Assembly (NCBI GenBank): GCA_910578555.1
Contig: CAJTPS010000014.1
Coordinates: forward strand, 1-64,000
Direction of reading: 5' to 3'
Length of the DNA stretch: 64,000 nucleotides
Origin: an uncultured Lachnospiraceae bacterium
GTDB lineage: Bacteria; Bacillota; Clostridia; Lachnospirales; Lachnospiraceae
Below are positions 24,668-34,200 of the stretch, in pieces. The notes under the pieces are model-generated. The model saw only the letters and a program-made list of their open reading frames with translations, did not search any database and was not told where the DNA came from. Position numbers and translations under genes: made by a program. Every line of letters begins with the position of its first letter. Position 1 is the first letter of the stretch.

Positions 24668-26002
24668 TCAATCTGTGTTTCCCCTGCCCGTTTCCGGCTG
24701 CTCCAGCCAGATCTCGGTGATAAACAGTTTCTCTTCTTCATGAAACTCAACGCTTCCGTTATATTTCTTTGCAACCTTCCTTATGGACATGATCCCGAAT
24801 CCGTGCGCCGGCTTATCGTTCTTATCGGTCTCCAAATCCGGATTCCTGCTAAGAACGGATTCCGCAATGCTGTTCTTTACAATGATATAAGTAAACGCTT
24901 TTCTGTTCCCTATCGTCAACGCTATTTCCGGTTTTTCCACACGTTTACAACCCTCAATCGCATTGTCGAGCACATTGGATAAGAGTACGCTCATATCAGT
25001 GTGGTCGATCGCTTTCATATCGGAATCGATCATACACTTTATCTCGATATGTTCTCTCAGGCAGATCGCGATCCTGTTGTTGATCACGGCATCAATCACC
25101 ACATCCCCCGTGTCTACTCCATATGCGCTTCTGTCTACTTTCTCATGAACAATATTCTCGATATACGCTTTCGTCTCCTCCGTTCTGCCCTCCGATATCA
25201 GTTCTGCCGCCGTCGTGAGATAATGCCGCATGTCATGCCGCAGCGTTCGAATTTCCATATACTGTTCCCGTGCCTCGTCGATCATCTTCTCCTGTGCCGC
25301 CAGACTGATCCCTGATATCCTGTACTCCTCTTTGAGAATGCTGTCCTGCCGCATTCTGTTTAATAATACGTACAGCAGAATATTCAGCACGGTAATCAGT
25401 ATACTTACCGGAAGAAACTCCGGCATATTATCAGTCCTCATAGAAATCTTGAGCTGCAAATAGCCAATCAGAAAAGTAATCAGAAAGCATGACAGCTGAA
25501 TGCTCCACTGAAAAATGCTGAGCGAGTACTGTCTGCGTCCCCGCATACGAATCACAAACTCACACAGAAGGAAGAATGCAAGCTTGCTGAAAATAATTGC
25601 AAGGACGCGCGCTTTACCGCCCGGCTTAACGATATCTGCCGCATATTCTCCTGACAATGCGCGGATCATGCTGAAAACGATCAGATTAATCGTCAGAATC
25701 CCAATAATCGGAAAAATCGTGATCAATACCTTCTCATAGGTCCTGCCGCCCAGAAAAAGCAGCACATAACCGGCGATCAGTACAATCAGACACACAGTCT
25801 CCAGACTTTCTATCAAAACGCCGCTCCCGCTCTTCCACTCCCTCTGCGTAAACAGAATATTCTCTGTCAGAAGAAACAAAAAAAATGCAAGCGATTTTAC
25901 AACCGTCATTTTTTTATTCCGAAACCCCAGAAAACGGTTGCACAGGCTTACAACCATACAGCACTCCGCTACGGAAGCGCTTATTTCAATCACAGTACTC
26001 AT
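24668..26002 (-). CDS. GHKL sensor histidine kinase (second AgrC-like)
   Basis: 444 residues. Several membrane spans fill residues 1-215; the dimer helix has RTLRHDMRHYLTTAAEL (histidine box near 255) and the GHKL ATPase shows LSNVLDNAIEGC and HGFGIMSIRKV. Paired with the LytTR regulator upstream, whose stop overlaps the ATG by 4 bp (ATGA), so the two are translationally coupled. The signal is unknown; no precursor peptide gene is visible nearby. Confidence 0.9.
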   Translation of the reverse strand: MSTVIEISASVAECCMVVSLCNRFLGFRNKKMTVVKSLAFFLFLLTENILFTQREWKSGSGVLIESLETVCLIVLIAGYVLLFLGGRTYEKVLITIFPIIGILTINLIVFSMIRALSGEYAADIVKPGGKARVLAIIFSKLAFFLLCEFVIRMRGRRQYSLSIFQWSIQLSCFLITFLIGYLQLKISMRTDNMPEFLPVSILITVLNILLYVLLNRMRQDSILKEEYRISGISLAAQEKMIDEAREQYMEIRTLRHDMRHYLTTAAELISEGRTEETKAYIENIVHEKVDRSAYGVDTGDVVIDAVINNRIAICLREHIEIKCMIDSDMKAIDHTDMSVLLSNVLDNAIEGCKRVEKPEIALTIGNRKAFTYIIVKNSIAESVLSRNPDLETDKNDKPAHGFGIMSIRKVAKKYNGSVEFHEEEKLFITEIWLEQPETGRGNTD

Positions 26003-26706
26003 ATCCCACTCCGTACATATCTTCTGAATTTGTCCCTGACTTCCCCCGCCCTGTAGCGGCTGAGCAGAATCCTGGTTCCGTCGTCGAGAACAATCTGTCC
26101 CTTCTCAATCGCATAGATATACTTGCAGTTCACAATATAACTCTTATGCGTACGGATGAAGTCAAAAGGCGCAAATTCTTTCTCCAGATCCGCGAGACTT
26201 CCGTAGCAGTTCAGATCCTCCCCGCCGTCTACACATACATGCATCCAGTGCCCGTATATTTCTATATATTCAATCGTACTGACATCCAGAAACACTACGC
26301 CGGTCTGTGTCCGGAATTCAAATTTCCTTCCGGCATTCCGTTTATATACCTCCCGGTTCAGATCACCCAGCACTTCAGGAAGCTCCTGCGCCAGACGTGA
26401 CTTTCTGACAAACCGGAAGGGTCTGAACCGGATGGAGGAATACACCAGTTCATCATGCATGGTAATGAAGACAATCAGCGCATCTCCCATACCGTTGATC
26501 CGCTCCGCAATGTCAAACCCGTTCACAGACGGCATATCAATATCCAAAAAAACCGCGTCACACGCTGCATGATCCGCAATAAAGGCCCCGCCGTCATGAT
26601 AAACGCAAATATGCGGCGTGACGTTTCGTGCGCCGAGCTCCTTTTCTATGAAAACTTTTAATCTATCCGTAAACTTCGCGTCATCGTCACATATTGCAAT
26701 ACGCAT
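25999..26706 (-). CDS. LytTR-family response regulator (second)
   Basis: 235 residues. Receiver domain with acidic D7-D9, phospho-acceptor D55 in VFLDIDMPSVNG and a basic residue in FRFVRKS in the conserved Lys position. LytTR domain about 130-235 with FIRTHKSYIVNCKYI. Start at 26706 (MRIAICDDD) follows AAAGGAGAC; upstream in-frame codons have no site. First gene of a two-gene operon with the kinase. Its targets are not evident; the gene's own upstream region does not contain the paired TACAGTTTG repeats. Confidence 0.9.
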   Translation of the reverse strand: MRIAICDDDAKFTDRLKVFIEKELGARNVTPHICVYHDGGAFIADHAACDAVFLDIDMPSVNGFDIAERINGMGDALIVFITMHDELVYSSIRFRPFRFVRKSRLAQELPEVLGDLNREVYKRNAGRKFEFRTQTGVVFLDVSTIEYIEIYGHWMHVCVDGGEDLNCYGSLADLEKEFAPFDFIRTHKSYIVNCKYIYAIEKGQIVLDDGTRILLSRYRAGEVRDKFRRYVRSGI

Positions 26707-26822
26707 ACCGTTGTCTCCTTTACAGCCGCTGTTTTGATACATTGATTATAACATAGTGCATGCAATTTTGCGTACTTCATAATTTCTTTAAAATTTTCTG
26801 CCAAAAAACTCCTTGACGTGTG

Positions 26823-26877
26823 CAGACTATTATGATAGTCTGTGTGTAGATCTTGAGACTATTGCAATAGTCTCAAG
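26823..26877 (+). promoter_or_regulatory. Twin BlaI-type operators over the blaI/M56 promoter
   Basis: Palindrome 1: CAGACTAT-N4-ATAGTCTG (26823-26842). Palindrome 2 (26852-26877) is a perfect dyad whose arms contain TTGAGACTAT / ATAGTCTCAA. Both share GACTAT-N4-ATAGTC and their centres are 32 bp apart, about three helix turns. A TTGACG box at about 26813-26818 with TAGTCT 17 bp downstream places the first palindrome on the promoter. Confidence 0.7.
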
Positions 26878-26924
26878 AAGAGTTACGGTTGAAATTTAAA
26901 ATTATCAATTGCGGGAGGTTAATG

Positions 26925-27278
26925 ATGAAACTATTTGACTCAGAACTGAAGGTAATGGAAGTCCTGTGGGAACACGGCGAGAAACCCGCCCGGGAGATCG
27001 TTGATGTTCTGTCCGAACGTATCGGCTGGAATAAGAACACCACCTATACCGTAATCAAGAAATGCATTGAAAAAGGCGCCATAGAACGGGAAGAGCCTAA
27101 TTTCTTATGCAGACCGCTTGTCACCCGGGATGAAGTGGCACAAAGTGAGACGGAACAACTCATCGACAAGATGTTTGGCGGTTCCAGCGAACTGTTCTTC
27201 TCATCCTTTCTCAAAAACCAAGGAATTTCAGAAACAGACGCCGCGCGTCTGGCTCAAATGATCAAGGAGGCGAAATAA
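26925..27278 (+). CDS. BlaI/MecI/CopY-family repressor
   Basis: 117 residues. Winged helix near the N-terminus (LFDSELKVMEVLWEHGEKPAREIV and WNKNTTYTVIKKCIEKG, the N-T-T-Y-T-V recognition helix of BlaI proteins) and a C-terminal dimerisation helix. Two start codons are adjacent; the second (26925) is 6 nt from GGAGG and preferred. It should bind the twin palindromes just upstream and be cleaved after signalling by the M56 protein encoded 1 bp downstream. There is no beta-lactamase gene in the neighbourhood, so the regulated function lies elsewhere or is the operon itself. Confidence 0.92.
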   Translation: MKLFDSELKVMEVLWEHGEKPAREIVDVLSERIGWNKNTTYTVIKKCIEKGAIEREEPNFLCRPLVTRDEVAQSETEQLIDKMFGGSSELFFSSFLKNQGISETDAARLAQMIKEAK

Positions 27279-27279
27279 T

Positions 27280-28911
27280 ATGCTGCACTTTGGAATGAAT
27301 ATGCCCTTTATACTGATGACAGTCTACGGAAGCATGATGATCCTCATCGTCCTGCTCCTGCGCGCCCTGCTTAAGAAGCGGCTGCCGAAGTTCGTATTTC
27401 CCATACTATGGTGTGTGATACTGGTACGTCTGCTGGTGCCGTTCTCCATCAGCAGTCCGCTGACCCTGAAAACATCCGCCGACTCGCTCCTGTCCGTGTC
27501 TGATCGTCTGCTCAATACCGACATACAAAATATATCGCTCGTTGAAGATACGGAAACCGTCTCTCAGGAAGCAGCCATCGAAAATATGACAATCCGCACA
27601 ACGCCAGCTTCCTATAAAGGCATCGCCGAATCGTCAGAAGCTGCCGTTACAACCACAAACGATACGGTTTCTCCCAGCACCGCCAGCATCGTGGAAGACG
27701 CCGAAGCCAGTGAAAGCACTGCCTTTTTATACGATTACGCCGTTGGTCTGTCTTTTCCTTTTACTCTCAGACGTCACACGTTGCTTTTCATCTATACAGC
27801 GGGCTTACTGCTGACGGCAGGTATTCTTTTATACCAGAAATACCGTTACTCCAGAAAGTTGAAAAACAGTCTTTTGATCGAGCACAACGAGACAGTCAGC
27901 ACTCTGCTGCGGGAGATGAATATGGGCCATATTCTGGTCTTCACCAATGATGAGATCGCCTCTCCGCTGACCTGTGGGCTGCTCGCGCCGCACATTTATC
28001 TGCCCACCCGCATGGACTTCGCAGACCGAAATCTGCTGCGTCATATCCTGCTGCACGAGACCATGCACATTAAGCGCAGAGATAATTGGATAAAGGCCGT
28101 TATGCTGGCGGCACTGATTCTTAACTGGTTCAATCCGCTCGTCTGGATCATGTCCAGATGCTTTACCTCGGATCTGGAGACTGCCTGTGACGAAGCGGTG
28201 CTCAGAACATGCGCCGACGAGGAAGACCGTAAGAATTATGCCTTCAACCTGCTGGCAATGGCTATCACCGGCAGCCGTTCCACACTACTCTACAGCGCCT
28301 TTTCCAAGACTGAGGTCGAGAAAAGGATTCAGAGTATCTTAAGTTATAAGAAGGCATCCGCCTTCCTGCTGCTTGCCGCCGTCTGCTTTATAACCTGCAG
28401 CACCGTTACTTTTGCCACCTGCGCCCAGGCGCCCTTTTCACCCTACCTGACAAGCTACTGTGCAAGCAGCTTATCCCGCTGGGGTGTGAAGGTATATACC
28501 ACACGTGATCTTACCCTTGGAAATGATGCCCAGAAGCGGGCGGAGGACATCGTCTTCGATGTGCTGAGGACAGATACAGAAAACGATCCGCTGCGTATGG
28601 ACGAGCAGATAAGAGCCGCTCTTTCCAATGCATTTCATGTGGAAAAAAGTGCTTTCCGCACAGATTTCTTCCTCTGTCTGGATGACGAAGCACTGGAAAA
28701 AGAATATGCCGAGTGGAATCTGACACGAGATCCGGAAGGCTTCTATCACTACAAGGGCGAAGCAGTCCGTATCTTCATAGATGAAATCGGCGGTGTTTTC
28801 CAATCCCGTTCGGAAGGCTCCGTAGACATCACCGTCATAAGAGACCGCTTCGGATACATCTCTGATGTACGGACACGGCGTGAGGACATGCCGGTTACGC
28901 AAGCTCCTTAG
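27280..28911 (+). CDS. M56-family (BlaR1/MecR1-like) membrane metallopeptidase
   Basis: 543 residues. Membrane spans near 8-28, 38-56, 165-185 and about 370-390; cytosolic zinc protease domain with HILLHETMHIKRRDNW (HExxH near 258) and the third ligand in DLETACDEAVL. The extracellular C-terminal part (about 400-543) is not a penicillin-binding domain; it shows no SxxK/SxN pattern and resembles a small unknown sensor. Presumably it senses something outside and triggers cleavage of the repressor encoded just before. The operon ends with the hairpin at 28933-28962. Confidence 0.88.
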   Translation: MLHFGMNMPFILMTVYGSMMILIVLLLRALLKKRLPKFVFPILWCVILVRLLVPFSISSPLTLKTSADSLLSVSDRLLNTDIQNISLVEDTETVSQEAAIENMTIRTTPASYKGIAESSEAAVTTTNDTVSPSTASIVEDAEASESTAFLYDYAVGLSFPFTLRRHTLLFIYTAGLLLTAGILLYQKYRYSRKLKNSLLIEHNETVSTLLREMNMGHILVFTNDEIASPLTCGLLAPHIYLPTRMDFADRNLLRHILLHETMHIKRRDNWIKAVMLAALILNWFNPLVWIMSRCFTSDLETACDEAVLRTCADEEDRKNYAFNLLAMAITGSRSTLLYSAFSKTEVEKRIQSILSYKKASAFLLLAAVCFITCSTVTFATCAQAPFSPYLTSYCASSLSRWGVKVYTTRDLTLGNDAQKRAEDIVFDVLRTDTENDPLRMDEQIRAALSNAFHVEKSAFRTDFFLCLDDEALEKEYAEWNLTRDPEGFYHYKGEAVRIFIDEIGGVFQSRSEGSVDITVIRDRFGYISDVRTRREDMPVTQAP

Positions 28912-28932
28912 AACATTTCCTGTGACTGAAAA

Positions 28933-28962
28933 CAGCTGCCCCTCACTTCGAAAGGGCAGCTG
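28933..28962. terminator. Shared terminator between convergent M56 and diguanylate cyclase genes
   Basis: CAGCTGCCC and GGGCAGCTG make a 9-bp stem with T-rich tails on both strands. Its right arm lies inside the last codons of the diguanylate cyclase gene. Confidence 0.7.
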
Positions 28963-30856
28963 CTTTCTTACGTTCCCGCTTATTCTCATACATTTTCTCA
29001 TCGGCTTCTTTTAACAGACTCTGATAATCCATATGCTCTCCTGTCAGACTGTATCCCATGGAAAATCTGAGAGGAACACTGACGTTATCCCCGAGTGCTG
29101 CAGGACTACTCTCCTGCAGTGTCTCCAGATTATGAATGGCATCAGTCAGTTCTTTTTCATCCTCATACTGGTACAGGAACAGAACAAACTCATCGCCGCC
29201 CAGTCTGGCCGCAATCGAACCGTGTGCCTTCCTGCTCGAAATCAACTCCGAAACCTTCTGCAGATAAACATCCCCCATCTCATGTCCGTACGTGTCGTTG
29301 ATTACTTTCAGATTATCGGCATCGATCATGACGACCGCACTGTGACCGAGTTTCTCCGGTTCCGCAAACAAACCGTTCAGTTTCATTTCCAAGCCACGCC
29401 GGTTATACAGACCGGTCAGCAGATCGATATCCCTCTCGACTTCTATCTGCTTACGCTTCATGATCTCATCCGTCACGTCGATCACAACACCAAATATTTC
29501 ATCGTTTTCCCGGACCTCTTCCAGCTTCACATATTGGTTCTTCACCTCATATATATTGGCTTCCTCCGGAACAGGATGTTTTCGCAGACTGTCTATAAAA
29601 TTACGGAATGCACTGCTGTCAGCAGTCAGCCGCTTAGCCTCCTCCTGTCCGAGTGCCAGTATCTGCGGCACATATTCGGTGATCCGGACACTCTGCATCT
29701 GCTCGTTGTATTCATATACGCCCATATACATGTTGGTTTTCCTGAGAACATATGACATCTTCCTGTTATTGTCGAGAAGGCTTTTTTTCATCTGATTAAT
29801 ATAACTGCTCAGTTCGGAAAATTCCCTGCTGCTGCGAATATCGATCAGCTCGTCCAGATTCCCCTGGGCGATGCTGTGCAGTTTCCGGTTCACATCCCGA
29901 ATACCCTCTACCACATACTGATTCATATATCTTGTTACCGCCCAGGACAGAATCGTGGCTATGATAATAAGACATATCCCCGACGTAACCGTAGATCCCA
30001 GCACCCGTCGATACATCTGGCGGCTCAAGACTACTCTCCCGATATAGTTCGTGCCAATTTTCTTAAAGGAACAGTAGGAATGCCTGCCGTTTATGACTGC
30101 ATGAAATCCTTTCTGCCCGTCCGGAAAATCATCCGGTTTCAAGCCGATTTCCGTCAGATTCTTTCCTACGCAGTCCGTCTCCGTAGACCCGATGATCATC
30201 CCGCTCTCTGCTGCGATCGCATAATACTGTGCATCGGGATTCACCCGGATCAGCGAAAACAGATATGACAGTTCATTTTTCTGTGTCACCTTCATGACAT
30301 TGACCGGCTCCATCCCCACCTGTACTATAAATTTCCCGTTCTTACTCCAGAGAGCCGAATACTGCATCAGCTTCGCCTCCGCAGTATTCGGCGTGATCTC
30401 CTGCACTAGCTTTAGTGACTTATCCTCCAGCATAGGCTTGAAGAAATGCATCTGCTCTCCCGAGTCAAACGTATAGTCATAATATTTCGGATGCGTTCCT
30501 GTAAAAATACGCCCTGTTTCATCAAAAATATGTATTTCGTCCACTTCCATAAATTGCGCAATATGTTTCAACTCATCAACACTCCCCAGCACGGAGGGAT
30601 CGTCTTCGATGATATAAGCGATAGCTTCCGCATTGTGCAGACATGTCTCACTGTACTCCACTCTGATCTCTTCCAGTTCTTCCTGATTGCGAATCAGAAG
30701 CTGCTCGATCTGCTGAAAGATCCCCACCGCTCCCTCATAAGACTGTCTCTGTTCATTGGCTATCTGGATATACACTATGATAATCAATAAAAGTGCCACC
30801 AGCACACATGTAGTCAGCCGCATATACCGGCTGATAATTTCTTTAAGCGTCCGCAC
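28943..30856 (-). CDS. Membrane-bound diguanylate cyclase (Cache-HAMP-GGDEF)
   Basis: 637 residues. TM1 near 12-33, an extracellular Cache-like region (about 40-280), TM2 near 285-305, HAMP (about 310-360), a linker with a degenerate PAS-like stretch and the catalytic GGDEF domain from about 475. ARLGGDEFVLFL carries the active-site motif; no RxxD inhibitory site is seen before it. It should make cyclic di-GMP from GTP in response to an outside ligand. Promoter region contains the inverted repeat at 30914-30948. It is monocistronic. Confidence 0.93.
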   Translation of the reverse strand: MRTLKEIISRYMRLTTCVLVALLLIIIVYIQIANEQRQSYEGAVGIFQQIEQLLIRNQEELEEIRVEYSETCLHNAEAIAYIIEDDPSVLGSVDELKHIAQFMEVDEIHIFDETGRIFTGTHPKYYDYTFDSGEQMHFFKPMLEDKSLKLVQEITPNTAEAKLMQYSALWSKNGKFIVQVGMEPVNVMKVTQKNELSYLFSLIRVNPDAQYYAIAAESGMIIGSTETDCVGKNLTEIGLKPDDFPDGQKGFHAVINGRHSYCSFKKIGTNYIGRVVLSRQMYRRVLGSTVTSGICLIIIATILSWAVTRYMNQYVVEGIRDVNRKLHSIAQGNLDELIDIRSSREFSELSSYINQMKKSLLDNNRKMSYVLRKTNMYMGVYEYNEQMQSVRITEYVPQILALGQEEAKRLTADSSAFRNFIDSLRKHPVPEEANIYEVKNQYVKLEEVRENDEIFGVVIDVTDEIMKRKQIEVERDIDLLTGLYNRRGLEMKLNGLFAEPEKLGHSAVVMIDADNLKVINDTYGHEMGDVYLQKVSELISSRKAHGSIAARLGGDEFVLFLYQYEDEKELTDAIHNLETLQESSPAALGDNVSVPLRFSMGYSLTGEHMDYQSLLKEADEKMYENKRERKKAAALSK

Positions 30857-30913
30857 GAATCTCTCCTTGTCCTGAGCAATGCTGCCATATGCTCTGTAAT
30901 TTGACCAGTATGC

Positions 30914-30948
30914 TGCTATACTAAATGAAAAACATGGTTAGTATAGCA
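30914..30948. promoter_or_regulatory. 11-bp inverted repeat in the promoter region of the diguanylate cyclase gene
   Basis: TGCTATACTAA (30914-30924) and TTAGTATAGCA (30938-30948) are perfect inverted arms 13 bp apart, 58-92 bp before the start codon. There is no T run, so an operator is more likely than a terminator. Confidence 0.5.
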
Positions 30949-30964
30949 TAACACTCATATCCTG

Positions 30965-31193
30965 ACAACAAAAAACAATTCAAAAAAGAGTATCTGTTCT
31001 TCTCGATTCGCTCAATTGGAAAAGGCGGCGCCGCAAGCGGCCTCATCGCAATCGACATCAGCTTCATGGGATTGTCATCCGCCGCTATGCGATTGGAACT
31101 GAAACCACCGCATATACGGCAGCGGTGAATGATCGCCCACACGGCTGCCGGCTCCATAATACCCGCATACCTTACATGTAAATGATTCCGCAT
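30965..31193 (-). pseudogene. Truncated, deleted copy of the RNHCP zinc-ribbon gene
   Basis: Nearly identical in blocks to the intact gene at 36871-37305. Shared blocks include the downstream sequence (30965-30997 equals 36805-36837, 33 nt) and the coding part for IHRCRICGGFSSN to PPFPIERIE. Missing relative to the intact copy: about 95 bp of 3' end, 21 bp between two CCCAC repeats, and about 130 bp covering most of the first zinc ribbon. It starts inside an altered frame (MRNHLHVRYAG) and cannot give a normal product. The remaining 30857-30964 is promoter DNA; no other gene is seen there. Confidence 0.85.
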
Positions 31194-31202
31194 GCCTTAC
31201 TC

Positions 31203-34200
31203 TTACTTCCTGTTAATAAACAACTCCTTAAGACTGTTCATTGCATTTGCAATGTTCTCCACATAGGATTTCAGGGTCTTTCCTCTTAATACCATGGCCT
31301 TGATGGTAACGGCCTGGTTCTTGCTGCCCACTGCCATGCCTTTGTCTGCGGCTATGCCTTTGCCGCGGATCACTACTGTTGCCTTACCCTTGGCTGTGGC
31401 ATTCGTCCAGGTCACATCATACAGGGACGGATCAACCACCGCGCCGCTTACCGTGACTCTCACGTATACGGCATTCGGATCGTCCGGGGCGTTATCCGCC
31501 TCGGCGTTGTTGCCTGCCGGGGTATAGAACGTGCTGCCGTTGTACTCCAGCGACTTAAGCTGTGTGCCTGCCTTGTTAAAGAAGGTCACTTTCGCCCTGG
31601 TGAGGTTGACCGCGTTGTCCTTTTTCCGCACATAGTATGCACCCTCAAGGACCGCTTCTTCCGCCAAGCCGTAGCTGCCTGTCGCCTTCGGCGTTACCCT
31701 CACTTTGACCTTTGCCCAGCTGTCGCCCTCCGCTATGGTAATCTTTACTCTATTGTCTTCGACATATTTCGTGTCGTCCGCTGCATCTGACGCTGTCGCC
31801 CAGGCGTAGGATACCGTGTAATTGGAGGCTTTGATCGTCACTCCGTCAACAGTCACGATGGGCACCGATTTGTATGCCTGATTCGCCCTGCCGTATACCT
31901 TGTCCGGAACCGTGACCACCGTATTGGCGGATGACAGCTTTGCAGCTGCGACTTTGAAGTTCTTTGATACCGCACTGCTGCCTTTATAGTTACCGAGGAA
32001 GGTGATCCTGAGACTTGCATCCCTCGTTCTGCTCACTTTCTTATGATTGCTGTAAGTGACCTTATAGTCCACGCCCGGTATCAGGATCTTATCATCCGTA
32101 TCCGAATCTGTCTCCCCGAGGTATTTCACCACAAGGCTGTCCACCTCCGTCCCGGCTGCCCTGTATTCATATGTCTTCTCCTCATCAAAGGTCACTGAGA
32201 ACCTGCTGCTGTCCGTGACCTTGAGCGGGCTGATCCGGAAGCTCTTGTTTACGCTTCCGGTATACGCACCCATGCCCGTCAGCGTGAACTTTACTGTTCC
32301 GGCGCTGGTAAGGTCTGAGGTGCAGATGACGGTAAAGTCGGTCCCTTCTTTCAGGATCTTCGTCTTGTCTTTGGCGTCCGTTACCGTGATCACGCCTGTC
32401 TGTTCCTGCGGCTCCGCTGCCGTGCCTGTGCCTTCACCGTTCTGCGGCTGCTGGAACAGGCTGCTTAAATCCATGGCAGTGCCGTCATACACGGGCTTGA
32501 AGTTCTTGTCAATCTTCACCGCCAGCTTTCCGGCCGCACTTCTCTCGATGACCGTCACTTTGATTGTAAAGCTGCTTCCCTCATAGTTGCCTGCTCCCTT
32601 TACGGTCAGGAGATTCGGGACACCCGGGGCTGTGGCTGCCGCATATTTGCCGTTGGCAAGTCCTTCCCCTTCCAGCTTGTAGTCTTTCGCGGTGAGCTTC
32701 TTCGTGCCGTTCATGATGACGGGTGTTACTTTTGTGTTGACTACTACAGTCATCTCTGTGGGATGTTCCGTATCCCTGTCGATGTCCGCGTTGATGATCG
32801 TGAAGTTGACCGCATTGGATGTCCCTGAGAAACTGCCCTTTCCCCTCACCGTCAGGGCCGCTGCAGTGCCGGGCTTTATGTTGTTCTTATATCCGATGGT
32901 GTAATCCTTCCCCGGGGTCAGGAGCGTTTCATTGTTATAGACTTCCACCGCGGGTTTGACTGCCAGCCCGGTATACTTGTAAACAGGCGTGGAGCCGTCC
33001 ATATCATAATAGTCCGTGAAGCGGACATACACGCCGGTTTTCCTGCCAGGCTGCGCTATGGGAACATTCACGATGACATAGATCGTTTTCCCGTTAATAG
33101 TCAGTTTGATTTTCAGGCTGAGCTTTCCGGGCGCGTCCTGTGTCGCATCCACCCTTTCAAGTTCCTCTATGCCTTCCACCGCCACGTCTTCCCCCAGCGC
33201 TTCCTTCAGCGCGGCAAGGAGGTCTTCCAGTGTTGTTTCATTGGTAACCGTGATGTTCTTTAAGGCGTCTTCCACTGCCTTCTTTGCCGCCTCCGCCTCT
33301 TTGTCGGGGTCTTCTTCCCCGCCGGGCTTCGTGACCGGCACCTGGACCGACGCGCTTCCTGACACTCCGGCTTCCTCTCTGCTTGTAACCGGTATGGTCA
33401 CTTTGATGCTGCCTTCCCTGTCTGCCGCCGGTTCTATCCGGATGTCCACTTCACCGATTTCTATCTCATCAGTGCTGACTCCCGCTGCCTCTAACGCCCC
33501 GGCAACAGCTTCCGGGATGAGCGCGCTGATCTGTTCCGCGACCTCCTGGGCATTGTCATTGGTCACTTCCTTGTCCGCCAGCGCCTTGCTGACTGCATTC
33601 TTCAGCGCTTCTTCCACTGCTTTCTTCACTGCTTCCACTTTATCTGCGGGCGTTCCCGGCAGCCTGTCGATCGTCTTATCAACCGCCGCTTCGGCTGTTT
33701 CCGTACCGCTGGTGATCTTTATGTTTGCGGTAATACTGCCTGCCGCGTCCGTGGTCGCTTCTGTCTTCGCAAAATCTTCCACTTTCACGGTTACGTCTGT
33801 GCTGTCTATGTCTGCCTCTTCCAGTGCGGTTTTTACCGCTTCCGCAATGGCTGTCTCAAGGCTTTCCTTCGTGGTGGCGTTGGACACTGTGATGTCGGCC
33901 AGCGCTTTCTCCACTGCTTTCTTCGCCGCTTCCACTTTATCCTTGTCGGTCGGTGTGTCTGGTGCACTGTTCCCCAAAATATAGTCCGCCCACTCTGTCC
34001 ATGCGCCTTTATATGTATCCGCAGTTCCTTCAGGCACCTTTATGCCTGTCATGTCGTCCACCACAAATTTACAGCCTTCAAAATGAGCCGTTTTCCCGCT
34101 TGACGATACTCCAAGCGTCGGCGGCGTGCTTCCCAGCATGGTTACGGTTTCCAGACCCTCGCAGTTTTGAAATGCCATATGCCCAATACTTGTCACTCCG

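Noticed and set aside
30914..30948. Inverted repeat as terminator
   Set aside because: No T run on either strand and lies upstream of a gene, so kept only as possible operator.
31203..31300. Sortase LPXTG anchor at the LRR protein C-terminus
   Set aside because: The last 60 residues contain no LPxTG-like motif and no hydrophobic tail.
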